This document shows positions 1-7,064 of a stretch of 61,292 nucleotides of DNA, one piece after another. The stretch is from an uncultured Fretibacterium sp. (GTDB lineage: Bacteria > Synergistota > Synergistia > Synergistales > Aminobacteriaceae): positions 1-61,292 of the forward strand of contig CAMGZM010000013.1 in the NCBI GenBank assembly GCA_946183145.1, in the 5' to 3' direction. Made by a program: the position numbers and the translations under genes. The notes beneath the pieces were generated by a model, which made no database searches, had not been told where the DNA came from, and saw only the letters and a program-made list of their open reading frames with translations. How positions within the stretch are numbered: the stretch's first letter is position 1; each line of letters opens with the position of its first letter.

Positions 1-52
1 GTTTTATCCATCCGTCAGCAGATTCTGTACGAATGTTGCTTATGTGAATCAT
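1..52 (-). CDS. 5' end of an unidentified gene, cut by the window edge
   Basis: Reading leftwards, a GGAG-type ribosome site is followed about 13 bases later by an ATG at 52 and 17 open codons (MIHISNIRTESADGWIK) that run off the window. It would be the next gene downstream of the LCP gene, beyond that gene's terminator. The fragment is too short to assign a family. The SD-to-ATG spacing is long, so the exact start is uncertain. Confidence 0.45.
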   Translation of the reverse strand, partial: MIHISNIRTESADGWIK

Positions 53-98
53 TTATGCGTATTGTCTCCTTTCGCGGGAATTTTGGTTATTCTAGCAC

Positions 99-132
99 AA
101 AAAAAAATACCCCGCAAAAAGCTTCACGGGGC
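99..132 (-). terminator. Rho-independent terminator after the LCP gene
   Basis: On the minus strand CCCCG and CGGGG pair around a 12-base loop and are followed by a run of T interrupted once by A. It lies 10 bases past the LCP stop codon and closes the rplU-rpmA-obgE-nadD-LCP gene run. Confidence 0.8.
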
Positions 133-141
133 AGAATATTC

Positions 142-1524
142 TTATGAGTTCAGCGGTTCGAGCCGCCTGAATAATTCCTCTTTGTCATGGCCGAGTATGA
201 GTGTTATTGATGCTGCTCTCTTGTCGGGCTGTACGAGTCTTTCGTTCTTTATGCCGCATAATTCTGCGAGTGCTAATGCTCCCTGCCTCACGGATTCGTC
301 TTCACTGGGCGGGTAAATTATGCTCGATGACCTGTAATCGTAGTGCCGTGCGTTTCCTGTATACGGTACTTCTATTCCGATTCGCTGGAAGATCTGAGCC
401 GCTCTTTTGCCGATTCCCTTTTCGCCGTCGCCGTTAAGGATTCTTATGCTCATAATCTGGTCGCGCAATTCCGCAATTTTCTCGCTGTCAAAGCCTGACA
501 TGTTTACGGGTTCAGGGCTGAAGTCAAGATCTACATCCTCTGCGCCTTCAACAGTAGCATTTTCTGACGGTGGCAATTTCGCCGCAAGCTGCAACGAGAA
601 CGCGTTGTTGTCGAGAATCCAATAGCTGATATTCTTGCTTGAGCCAGTGCGCCCGGGTGCCATGAACATTTTGATTCTGTCGGGTGATAATGAGTTCGCG
701 AACTGAACGAGCTTCAACGCCTCAAGAGGTGCTAAATCAGTGTCAATAGAGTCGTAAAGCTCCGTAACAATCGCGGGTATTCTCGGCAAAATTGAGGGAG
801 TCTTTATCTTCTTCATCATCGTGTCAATAAATTTCTGCTGCCTTCTCACGCGCCCAATATCGCCTAAAGGATCATGCCTGAATCTCACATAGCCCAAAGC
901 CGTTTTGCCGTTCATGTGCTGCATACCCGCAGGAATGTTGATGAATAATTTTCCCGAATAGTCGTTGTAATGCAGCCTCTTTTCTACGTAAATATCAACG
1001 CCTCCGAGAATGTCGACGATTCGCGGGAAGCTCCGATAATTTATCTTGACGAAATAATCTACAGGCATTCCCGTAAGATTCACGAGAGTCTCACGCAAGA
1101 GATTTATACCCCCGTAAACATAGGCGTGATTGATTTTGTCCCAGCTCCGTCCGGGGATATATACGCGGGAGTCTCTTGGGATTGATGCTATGCGTAATGC
1201 CTTATTCGCCGCGTCAAATATTGCGAGTGCTATTGCGTCAGTGCGTGAGCCTCCTTCTACGTTATCGAGTCCGACAATCAACACATTGACGGTGCTTCGT
1301 GATGTGCTTTCGGCTTTCTGCTCCTCGCCTACTGCTAACTCTGCCGTAACAGACGCGCTTTCAGTCTGGGTAATCTGCTTGGGAAGCTCTGTTTTTGCCT
1401 GTATTTTTTTCGGAATAGGAAGCGGGTTAGGGTCATTAAGGACTTCCATTAATCGCAGTGCTGCTCCTCCCACAGCAGAGGCCGTTACAAGGAAAATCAT
1501 TCCCAAAATTTTTAACACTTTCAT
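142..1524 (-). CDS. LytR-CpsA-Psr (LCP) family cell-wall glycopolymer ligase
   Basis: Predicted membrane-anchored, periplasm-facing enzyme of the LCP family, which transfers lipid-linked glycopolymers to peptidoglycan or related acceptors. An N-terminal hydrophobic segment (about residues 4-22) is followed by a Pro/Glu/Thr-rich linker to about residue 75. The LCP domain (about 78-235) contains VLIVGLDN, GSRTDA and the Arg-rich RFRHDPLGDIGRVRRQQ motif. The C-terminal part (about 355-455) looks like a LytR_C domain. The start is placed at ATG 1524, because the upstream TTG at 1539 overlaps the AGAGGTGAG ribosome site. It follows nadD by 11 bases. Acceptor and polymer cannot be told from sequence. 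Confidence 0.88.
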   Translation of the reverse strand: MKVLKILGMIFLVTASAVGGAALRLMEVLNDPNPLPIPKKIQAKTELPKQITQTESASVTAELAVGEEQKAESTSRSTVNVLIVGLDNVEGGSRTDAIALAIFDAANKALRIASIPRDSRVYIPGRSWDKINHAYVYGGINLLRETLVNLTGMPVDYFVKINYRSFPRIVDILGGVDIYVEKRLHYNDYSGKLFINIPAGMQHMNGKTALGYVRFRHDPLGDIGRVRRQQKFIDTMMKKIKTPSILPRIPAIVTELYDSIDTDLAPLEALKLVQFANSLSPDRIKMFMAPGRTGSSKNISYWILDNNAFSLQLAAKLPPSENATVEGAEDVDLDFSPEPVNMSGFDSEKIAELRDQIMSIRILNGDGEKGIGKRAAQIFQRIGIEVPYTGNARHYDYRSSSIIYPPSEDESVRQGALALAELCGIKNERLVQPDKRAASITLILGHDKEELFRRLEPLNS

Positions 1525-1535
1525 TAACTCACCTC

Positions 1536-2132
1536 TCAAAAATTTTTGTACAGGTTATTAGATTCTATATATATTTCGACAAGATGAGGAACAAGAAATC
1601 TTATACCTTTTCCGTATTTTACTCTCTCTCTAATCTCTGTGCTTGAGACTGCGAACTGTGGAATCTCGATGTATTTCAGCTTTGAGCGTATAAACTCCGG
1701 GAGCGATTCAATTCCGCTCACAGGGTAACCGGGCCGCCGGGCCGTAACAAGCGTGCATAATTCCGGGATTTTCTCGTACTCGTACCATGATGTTATAGAC
1801 AGCATAGCATCAAGCCCCGTGATGAAGTACAAATCTTCCGGCTTTATCCCAGTCTCAAGAAACGCACGCAATGTATCAACGGTGTGAGTCTCTTCCTGCC
1901 TGTCAATCTCAATTCGTGATACCGAATATTCCAGGACTCCAGCTGTAGCAAGAAGAGTCATCGCGTAACGGTCTTCAGCGGGGGTAATTCTGCGTTCGTG
2001 CTTGTGGGGCGGGTCTCCTGTAGGCACAAAGATCAGGCGGTCAATTCCGAGATTTATGCGCGCTTCCTCAGCCGCGAGCAAATGACCGTAGTGTATAGGG
2101 TCAAAAGTTCCTCCCATTATGCCCGTCTTCAT
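1536..2132 (-). CDS. nadD: Nicotinate-nucleotide adenylyltransferase
   Basis: Cytosolic enzyme that adenylylates nicotinate mononucleotide to deamido-NAD in NAD synthesis. The 198-residue protein starts with the nucleotidyltransferase signature GGTFDPIHYGHL (residues 7-18), has FVPTGDPPHK near residue 35 and the C-terminal SSTEIRERV motif (about 163-171) typical of NadD. Length is normal. The ATG lies 3 bases after the obgE stop with no clear ribosome site of its own, suggesting translational coupling to obgE. An obg-nadD pairing is common in bacteria. Confidence 0.95.
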   Translation of the reverse strand: MKTGIMGGTFDPIHYGHLLAAEEARINLGIDRLIFVPTGDPPHKHERRITPAEDRYAMTLLATAGVLEYSVSRIEIDRQEETHTVDTLRAFLETGIKPEDLYFITGLDAMLSITSWYEYEKIPELCTLVTARRPGYPVSGIESLPEFIRSKLKYIEIPQFAVSSTEIRERVKYGKGIRFLVPHLVEIYIESNNLYKNF

Positions 2133-2135
2133 TGC

Positions 2136-3434
2136 TTATGCTACCGTATCAGGCTCAAAATCAAATTCGACATCGCCAATATAAACCTTGTCGCCCTCTC
2201 TCGCTCCTGCTGCCTCTAATGCCTCTTCAACGCTGAGAGCCTTTAACAGCCCCGCGAATTTCTGCAAAGCGTCTTCATGCTCAAAATTGATTCTTGCTAC
2301 TGACTTCTCAAAGTTTGCATGTTCAACCCTGAATGACCCATCAGACTGCCGGATTATTTTCACTGGCTCGCGTGATGATTTCCCTGTTGATTTCCTCATG
2401 GGAAGCTCGATTATTCCGGGAGCGTCAATTTCTGGAGTCGTTACGGGAGTCCGTCTCACAAGGTCAGCGATTGCACGTATAAGCTCGTTGATGTTTGTCC
2501 CGAATAACGCGCTAACGGCCATGTAGGGAGCGGATAAATTTTCGGCTTCCTTCTGCAAAAGCTGTGAATTTTCGTCAGTTCCGGGAATATCTGTTTTGTT
2601 GCCTATGATGATACAGGGACGTTTGTCGAGTCCCGCGCCGTATTCGCGAAATTCATTCATCAACGCTCTGAATGTCGCTACCGGATCAGGCTGTGAAAGA
2701 TCGATAACGTGAAGAAGGATTCGAGTCCGTTCCACGTGGCGCAAAAACTGAAGTCCGAGTCCTTTTCCCTCGTGCGCTCCCTCAATTAGTCCGGGCAAAT
2801 CAGCAATCACGACTTTTGCATCATCAACCGCAAGTACTCCTAGATTCGGCGTAAGTGTCGTGAATGGGTATCCTGCTACTTTGGGTTTTGCCCCGCTTAT
2901 GGCTGAAAGTATGCTTGATTTTCCTGCGTTGGGAAAACCTGCGAGTCCTACGTCGGCAATAAGTTTCAGCTCAAGCGACAAAGATTTTTCCTCGCCCGGG
3001 TCGCCTTTTTCCGCGAATTTCGGGGCGCGCCTTGATGATGTTGCGAAATGGGAATTTCCCCGGCCTCCCTTGCCTCCGTGAGCAGCTATGAATCTTTGCC
3101 CGGGTTCTGTTAGGTCAGCAAGTATTCTGTCATCGCCTGACTCACGAATGAGAGTCCCGCATGGTACGTGAATGATTAAGTCCTCGCCGTTTGAGCCTGT
3201 CTTCATTGCGCCGCTTCCGTGCCCTGCGTGGCCTGCCTGAAAACGCCTGTCGTACTCGAAATCAGCGAGCGTTACGACTCCTCCTACAGCCTCAATGATG
3301 ACATCTCCGCCCTTGCCCCCGTCGCCGCCGTCAGGGCCTCCCTTAGGGACAAACTTTTCACGCCTGAAACTTAATGCGCCGTTTCCCCCGCGCCCGGCCT
3401 TTACGTAAATTTCTGCTGTGTCTGTGAATTTCAT
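2136..3434 (-). CDS. obgE: Obg family ribosome-assembly GTPase
   Basis: GTPase of the Obg/CgtA family, acting on the large ribosomal subunit and in stress signalling. The Gly-rich Obg fold fills residues 1-157 (for example GGPDGGDGGKGGD). The G domain has a P-loop GFPNAGKSS near residue 167, DLPGLIEGAHEGKG as G3, and NKTD as G4. A C-terminal OCT-type domain runs from about 345 to 425. Length 432 is typical. The gene lies downstream of rpmA, separated by a terminator-like hairpin whose T-run ends about 9 bases before the ATG. No Shine-Dalgarno sequence is visible between the hairpin and the start. Confidence 0.97.
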   Translation of the reverse strand: MKFTDTAEIYVKAGRGGNGALSFRREKFVPKGGPDGGDGGKGGDVIIEAVGGVVTLADFEYDRRFQAGHAGHGSGAMKTGSNGEDLIIHVPCGTLIRESGDDRILADLTEPGQRFIAAHGGKGGRGNSHFATSSRRAPKFAEKGDPGEEKSLSLELKLIADVGLAGFPNAGKSSILSAISGAKPKVAGYPFTTLTPNLGVLAVDDAKVVIADLPGLIEGAHEGKGLGLQFLRHVERTRILLHVIDLSQPDPVATFRALMNEFREYGAGLDKRPCIIIGNKTDIPGTDENSQLLQKEAENLSAPYMAVSALFGTNINELIRAIADLVRRTPVTTPEIDAPGIIELPMRKSTGKSSREPVKIIRQSDGSFRVEHANFEKSVARINFEHEDALQKFAGLLKALSVEEALEAAGAREGDKVYIGDVEFDFEPDTVA

Positions 3435-3442
3435 TGTGATGA

Positions 3443-3472
3443 TAAAAAAATTGCCCCATATTTCAGGGGCTT
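3443..3472 (-). terminator. Terminator-like hairpin between rpmA and obgE
   Basis: On the minus strand GCCCC and GGGGC pair around an 8-base loop and are followed by seven T residues. The hairpin sits inside a gene run transcribed in one direction, so it probably works as a partial terminator that lowers obgE/nadD expression relative to the ribosomal protein genes. Confidence 0.65.
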
Positions 3473-3487
3473 GCGTGATTTCCTGTG

Positions 3488-3745
3488 TTATGCCTGTGAA
3501 GGCTCAACCGATACGAATTTTCGTCCGAGCTTCTTGTGATAGTTCACTTTTCCCGGCACTAACGCAAAGAGCGTGAAATCCCTTCCGAGTCCTACGTGCT
3601 TTCCGGGGTGAACTTTTGTCCCGCACTGACGTACTAATATGCTTCCTGCTGTTACTTCCTGCCCTGCGTAAACCTTTATGCCCCTGTATTTCGGCTGGCT
3701 GTCGCGTCCGTTGGTTGAGCTGCCCTGACCTTTCTTGTGTGCCAT
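3488..3745 (-). CDS. rpmA: 50S ribosomal protein L27
   Basis: Large-subunit protein whose N-terminus reaches the peptidyl-transferase centre. The 85-residue sequence begins [16 protein letters not shown], the classic L27 start, and contains the conserved GSILVRQ and HPGKHVGLG segments. The N-terminus starts directly with the mature sequence and has no cleavable extension of the Firmicutes type, which fits a non-Firmicute host. It follows rplU by 13 bases. No ysxB/prp-like gene lies between rplU and rpmA, consistent with no extension to cleave. Confidence 0.97.
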   Translation of the reverse strand: MAHKKGQGSSTNGRDSQPKYRGIKVYAGQEVTAGSILVRQCGTKVHPGKHVGLGRDFTLFALVPGKVNYHKKLGRKFVSVEPSQA

Positions 3746-3758
3746 AATTCTTCCTCCG

Positions 3759-4073
3759 TTATGCTTCTATGTTCCTGATGATGACTTCCGTGAAGTACTG
3801 ACGATGACCGCGCATTTTGCGGATATTCTTCTTGCTCTTGTACTTGAAGACTAACACCTTGTCGCCGCGTCCCTGCTTGACGATCTCAGCCGTAACCCTT
3901 GCGCCTGTGATGTAGGGATTTCCGAAGCGTGCCTCTGTGTCATCTCCGCCGACTGCAAGAACTTTGTCGAAAATTATCTCTGTGCTTGTTTCTCCGGGGA
4001 GCTTCTCGACTCTGAACTTGTCCCCGGCATTTACGCGGTACTGTTTTCCGCCTGTCTCGATTACTGCGAACAT
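3759..4073 (-). CDS. rplU: 50S ribosomal protein L21
   Basis: Large-subunit protein that binds 23S rRNA. The 104-residue protein has the typical start [14 protein letters not shown] and the C-terminal [12 protein letters not shown] segment of L21. A strong ribosome site (AAGGAGG) lies about 12 bases upstream. It is the first gene of the rplU-rpmA-obgE-nadD-LCP run, and a promoter with an extended -10 is visible about 80 bases upstream. Confidence 0.97.
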   Translation of the reverse strand: MFAVIETGGKQYRVNAGDKFRVEKLPGETSTEIIFDKVLAVGGDDTEARFGNPYITGARVTAEIVKQGRGDKVLVFKYKSKKNIRKMRGHRQYFTEVIIRNIEA

Positions 4074-4150
4074 GAAAATTTTTTCCTCCTTACGCTGAAT
4101 TAAGGCCGTATTATTTCACGTTAAAGCCTGATTCATGCGAGATGTGAGAA

Positions 4151-4159
4151 ATTATAGCA
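4151..4159 (-). promoter_or_regulatory. Extended -10 promoter element for rplU
   Basis: The minus strand reads TGCTATAAT, a perfect TATAAT with the extended TG. No good -35 hexamer is seen. The leader to rplU would be about 70 bases, long enough for L21 autoregulatory structure, although I do not identify one. Confidence 0.55.
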
Positions 4160-4292
4160 TATTGATTCTGACTTGCTGATTTATTCCGAAAGACTCAAAG
4201 TTACATCTGCAATTTTTTTCCGGGAGTTCCAAAAGCAAACCTGATATTTTTTCCTGAGAGTCTCAACCGTTCAGTTTATGTTTGTGGTAATG

Positions 4293-4691
4293 TTACTCGT
4301 AATCGATTCGCTCAATCTTGAAGATTACCGGCCTTGTTCCGTCATTGCAGCAAGTAATCATAGTGTTCTCGTCCTTCATCCATCCGCGCATTATTGAGCC
4401 GCCCTGCAAACCCGTGTATATATAGCGCGAAATTGCGTCCCATGCCTCAGAACAGTGAGGTTTTTCCGGCCCGCCTGCAACTGTCGAGGGATCAGCGTTT
4501 GTCTTTGTGAGAGTGTTAATGCCCATGTGCCAGAAGTCATCGCGTTCATCATCCCGGTAAAACTCGAACTCATCGCCGACATTGTAGCAGGGACATTCGC
4601 CGGACTGAGGGTCAGCGCAGTATTTTCCCTGCAAATCGGGGTAAAGTTTCTTGTCGATAACAGTGAGTCGTACTTTGTGTTTCGTAAACAT
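4293..4691 (-). CDS. TIGR04076-type small protein, IS inserted at its start
   Basis: A 132-residue cytosolic protein matching my memory of the TIGR04076 family of unknown function: an N-terminal KVRLTVIDK strand, CPCYNVGDEFEF in the first half, and the C-terminal block MITCCNDGTRPVIFKIERI. Cys-rich positions (C in ECPC and TCC) suggest metal or redox chemistry, but this is unproven. The native start is taken as ATG 4691. A second in-frame ATG at 4697 belongs to the right-end palindrome of the adjacent IS element. The insertion leaves no proper ribosome site directly upstream, so the gene may be poorly translated. Reading frame is intact. Confidence 0.75.
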   Translation of the reverse strand: MFTKHKVRLTVIDKKLYPDLQGKYCADPQSGECPCYNVGDEFEFYRDDERDDFWHMGINTLTKTNADPSTVAGGPEKPHCSEAWDAISRYIYTGLQGGSIMRGWMKDENTMITCCNDGTRPVIFKIERIDYE

Positions 4692-6028
4692 CCCCATGCC
4701 TAAAGGCGGGGGCTTTCGGTGAAGATTGGTACACGGCCTGACGTCTTGACTCGCTTATTACCGCTCCAGAATACCCTTGTGCGTAGCAAACTTTTCGCCG
4801 GGGCTGGCTTACACAGCCTCTATCCTGTAGAATACTAAGGTTCACCAGTTTACTTTTTCTCAGTATGTTTAATGCTCCGTTTACGTCCGCGTTGAAGATA
4901 TACCCCGCTGATGTCCTGTACTGCCCGCGTGTTATTCTCGTTCCGCTGAATTGATATTTTTGTGGGTTATCCGCGTTGTAAGTCGGCAATTCGTCATCAT
5001 CAAAGAAACTCGCTTTTGACGTGTAACTTTCTTCCTGCTCTACATAATTTATGCCGTAAAGCTCGCAAAGATATGCTAATTTTTCGCGTAATTGTCCGTG
5101 CGGGATTTGCACAAAGTTCTGATTATTCTGCGTTCCTATATGGATTTCGCGCTTCCAGTTGGGATTGTAACCTACTACGATATTCCCTATTCGGTGATTG
5201 ATACAGTACGTAATAATTTTTCGGGCAGCTATACTCATCGCGTAATTAATACGGGCATTGCGTTTTCTCAGATTGCTATATTGACGTTCCGTAAAGCCTT
5301 TGATTTTATGCTTGTCCTTGATACTCTGAAGCCTCGCGTTTTCTTTGTTATACAAGCGATTATATGATTTGATTTGTTTCCCATCGATGATAAACGATGC
5401 CCCCTCGCTTGTTACACACGTTGCCAAGTTATCAAGTCCCAAGTCAACAACTAAGAATTTTTCTGCGTCAACATCTGCTTTCATTTCTGGCTGTTCGTAA
5501 ATATATTCAATCTCAAAGAAACGGGCATTATCTCGCGGGTGAATGCGTACCTGCTGAATTTCTTTGTCTGCTATGTTAGACGGGATTATAAATTTTAATT
5601 CGCCGTGTTCCTTCTTGAAATCCCTTGACATAGGGAGCGTAAAATAACCGTCCTTAATCTTTATTCGCGGGATTATCAGTGAGAACCAGCCGTCTTTTTT
5701 CAGGTAATGCGGAAGATTTATCATGCTGAATTGATACGAGCCTGATTTAGCTTTGTTTATCAGAGCAAAAAAGGATTTGAAACAGCGGTCAACAACTTTC
5801 AAAGTCTGCTGTGCTATCTCAGTGCCTAAAGCCTGATAGTTTTCACTGTCCTTGCAGACATGGTAATTATTCTCATAACGCAGATATTTACGCTCGGCAA
5901 AGTAATACTGCCTGACACTGTATAGAGCTTCATTAAACAAGTTTTTAGATAGTCTGCAAAGAGTACGCAAGGTTGTATATTCACGAACTGAGAGATTTTT
6001 AAGTTGATTTTTTTACAGTTAAGTACAA
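4612..6028 (-). pseudogene. tnpB: TnpB-family RNA-guided nuclease, frameshifted near its start
   Basis: IS605 OrfB/TnpB protein. From about 5970 leftwards the frame is long and intact. It shows the RuvC-like residues Asp (VVDLGLDN), Glu (YVEQEESYTSK) and Asp (FNADVNGALNI). The Cys4 zinc finger of many TnpBs is absent; this subgroup carries YQFSGTRITRGQYRTSAGYIF there instead. The natural start looks like TTG 6028 behind GAGGTG, giving MYLTVKK, but this frame stops after nine codons. One extra A in the A7 run would join it to INLKNLSVREYTTLRTLC and the main frame. The last 25 or so codons run past the element's right end into host DNA. Either a dead copy, a slippage-dependent gene or a sequence error. 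Confidence 0.75.
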
Positions 6029-6118
6029 GATTTTCACCTCACTTTCTTTAAAGAATTATACTATATTTCGCTAAAAATTTAAGATATTGGCGAAAAAACT
6101 AAAAAGAAAGGAGATGAA
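4690..6118 (-). mobile_element. IS200/IS605-family element carrying only tnpB (boundaries approximate)
   Basis: The right end is marked by an imperfect palindrome at 4692-4711 (minus strand: CCCC, GCC, loop TTTA, GGC, AT, GGGG), the kind of subterminal hairpin found at IS605-type right ends just beyond tnpB. It abuts the ATG of the TIGR04076 gene. The left end lies somewhere between about 6035 and 6118, where the DNA becomes A/T rich and holds a TTTCGC/GCGAAA inverted repeat (6066-6095). No tnpA is present, so movement would need a transposase in trans. The guide (omega) RNA of TnpB systems would be expected to map over the tnpB 3' end and right end. Confidence 0.7.
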
Positions 6119-6173
6119 TACGCACGTCCTTTGTGAGATTTATATTTGAGGCTATCACACTAATGTTGCAGAT

Positions 6174-7055
6174 TCAATTCTGAAGAGTATACATGAAGTA
6201 CGTTACAGCTAATAAATCCCCCGCGCCGCCCGGACTTATCCAGCGTGATATAAATTCACCGTCAAGCCTCCGAATATCATCAAGCCCGAATCCCGACTCA
6301 ATCATTCCCCTTGCGAGTGTCATAACCTCGTCTGCTGTCTTCACGTCATGCCGTGATATTATGTTCGTGTCATGAGCATGTGCCATAATGTGAATCAGAG
6401 TGAACGACATCGCGTCATTGAGATTCATTCCCCGCGAAATATATTCCCTCAGCGCAGGAAGCCCCGCAATTCTCACGGAAGGATACCCCGCTTCAGCTTC
6501 TCCCCTTATGCCCGTTATGCCGTGAGTCAGATATACCCGCTCGCCTTTCGTCAGCATGGCCGGATTCTTTTCGCGGACTCCGGCAAAATCTCTCTCACAG
6601 ATTCCCGCGCACATTTCCCCCGCAAGAGTCATGACATCGTCAGCAGTAACTTCACGCCTTGAACCCGCCGAATATCCCGCGCACGCACTCAGAAGACCGA
6701 GCGAGAATATTTCCCCCTTGTGAGTGTTGATTCCCCCGGTCGCCGTGAACATTCTTTTTTCCGCAATGACTCCAATCTCACGAACAGCCGGGAAAACTTC
6801 AGCAGGAGGAATCTTATTCGCACCTCCCGTGAATCCTTCCTGTGAAAATTCGGTGAAACTTTTTGCGAGACTCGCCGCGCTCTTCATGAACGTGAAAAAA
6901 TCCATGTCCTTATGCGCTCCTGAGTTATTGCGGTCAACAAGTCCGGGTTTGGGAGTCGCTGACACCTCAAGCAGCATCGCTTCAAGTGCCAGCCTCCCTA
7001 TTTTTTCTGGTGAAAGTTTTTGTGATTGGGATTGTGATTCTGTGATGGCCGTCAT
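6174..7055 (-). CDS. citG: Triphosphoribosyl-dephospho-CoA synthase (CitG/MdcB family)
   Basis: Family makes 2'-(5''-triphosphoribosyl)-3'-dephospho-CoA from ATP and dephospho-CoA, precursor of the acyl-carrier prosthetic group of citrate or malonate lyases. The 293-residue protein has the signature LLEVSATPKPGLVDRNNSGAHKDMD in its first 60 residues (quoted in parts: EVSATPKPGLVDR, GAHKDMD), FTATGGINTHKGEIF (about 103-117) and HAHDTNIISRHD near 225. The N-terminus is a Ser/Gln-rich tail. It follows the RND permease by 9 bases. No citrate or malonate lyase subunit is in the window, so the acceptor protein is unknown. Confidence 0.85.
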   Translation of the reverse strand: MTAITESQSQSQKLSPEKIGRLALEAMLLEVSATPKPGLVDRNNSGAHKDMDFFTFMKSAASLAKSFTEFSQEGFTGGANKIPPAEVFPAVREIGVIAEKRMFTATGGINTHKGEIFSLGLLSACAGYSAGSRREVTADDVMTLAGEMCAGICERDFAGVREKNPAMLTKGERVYLTHGITGIRGEAEAGYPSVRIAGLPALREYISRGMNLNDAMSFTLIHIMAHAHDTNIISRHDVKTADEVMTLARGMIESGFGLDDIRRLDGEFISRWISPGGAGDLLAVTYFMYTLQN

Positions 7056-7064
7056 GATTCCGTC

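Noticed and set aside
6107-6190. Plus-strand short ORFs behind AAAGGAGATG
   Set aside because: They stop after a few codons and show no conserved features.
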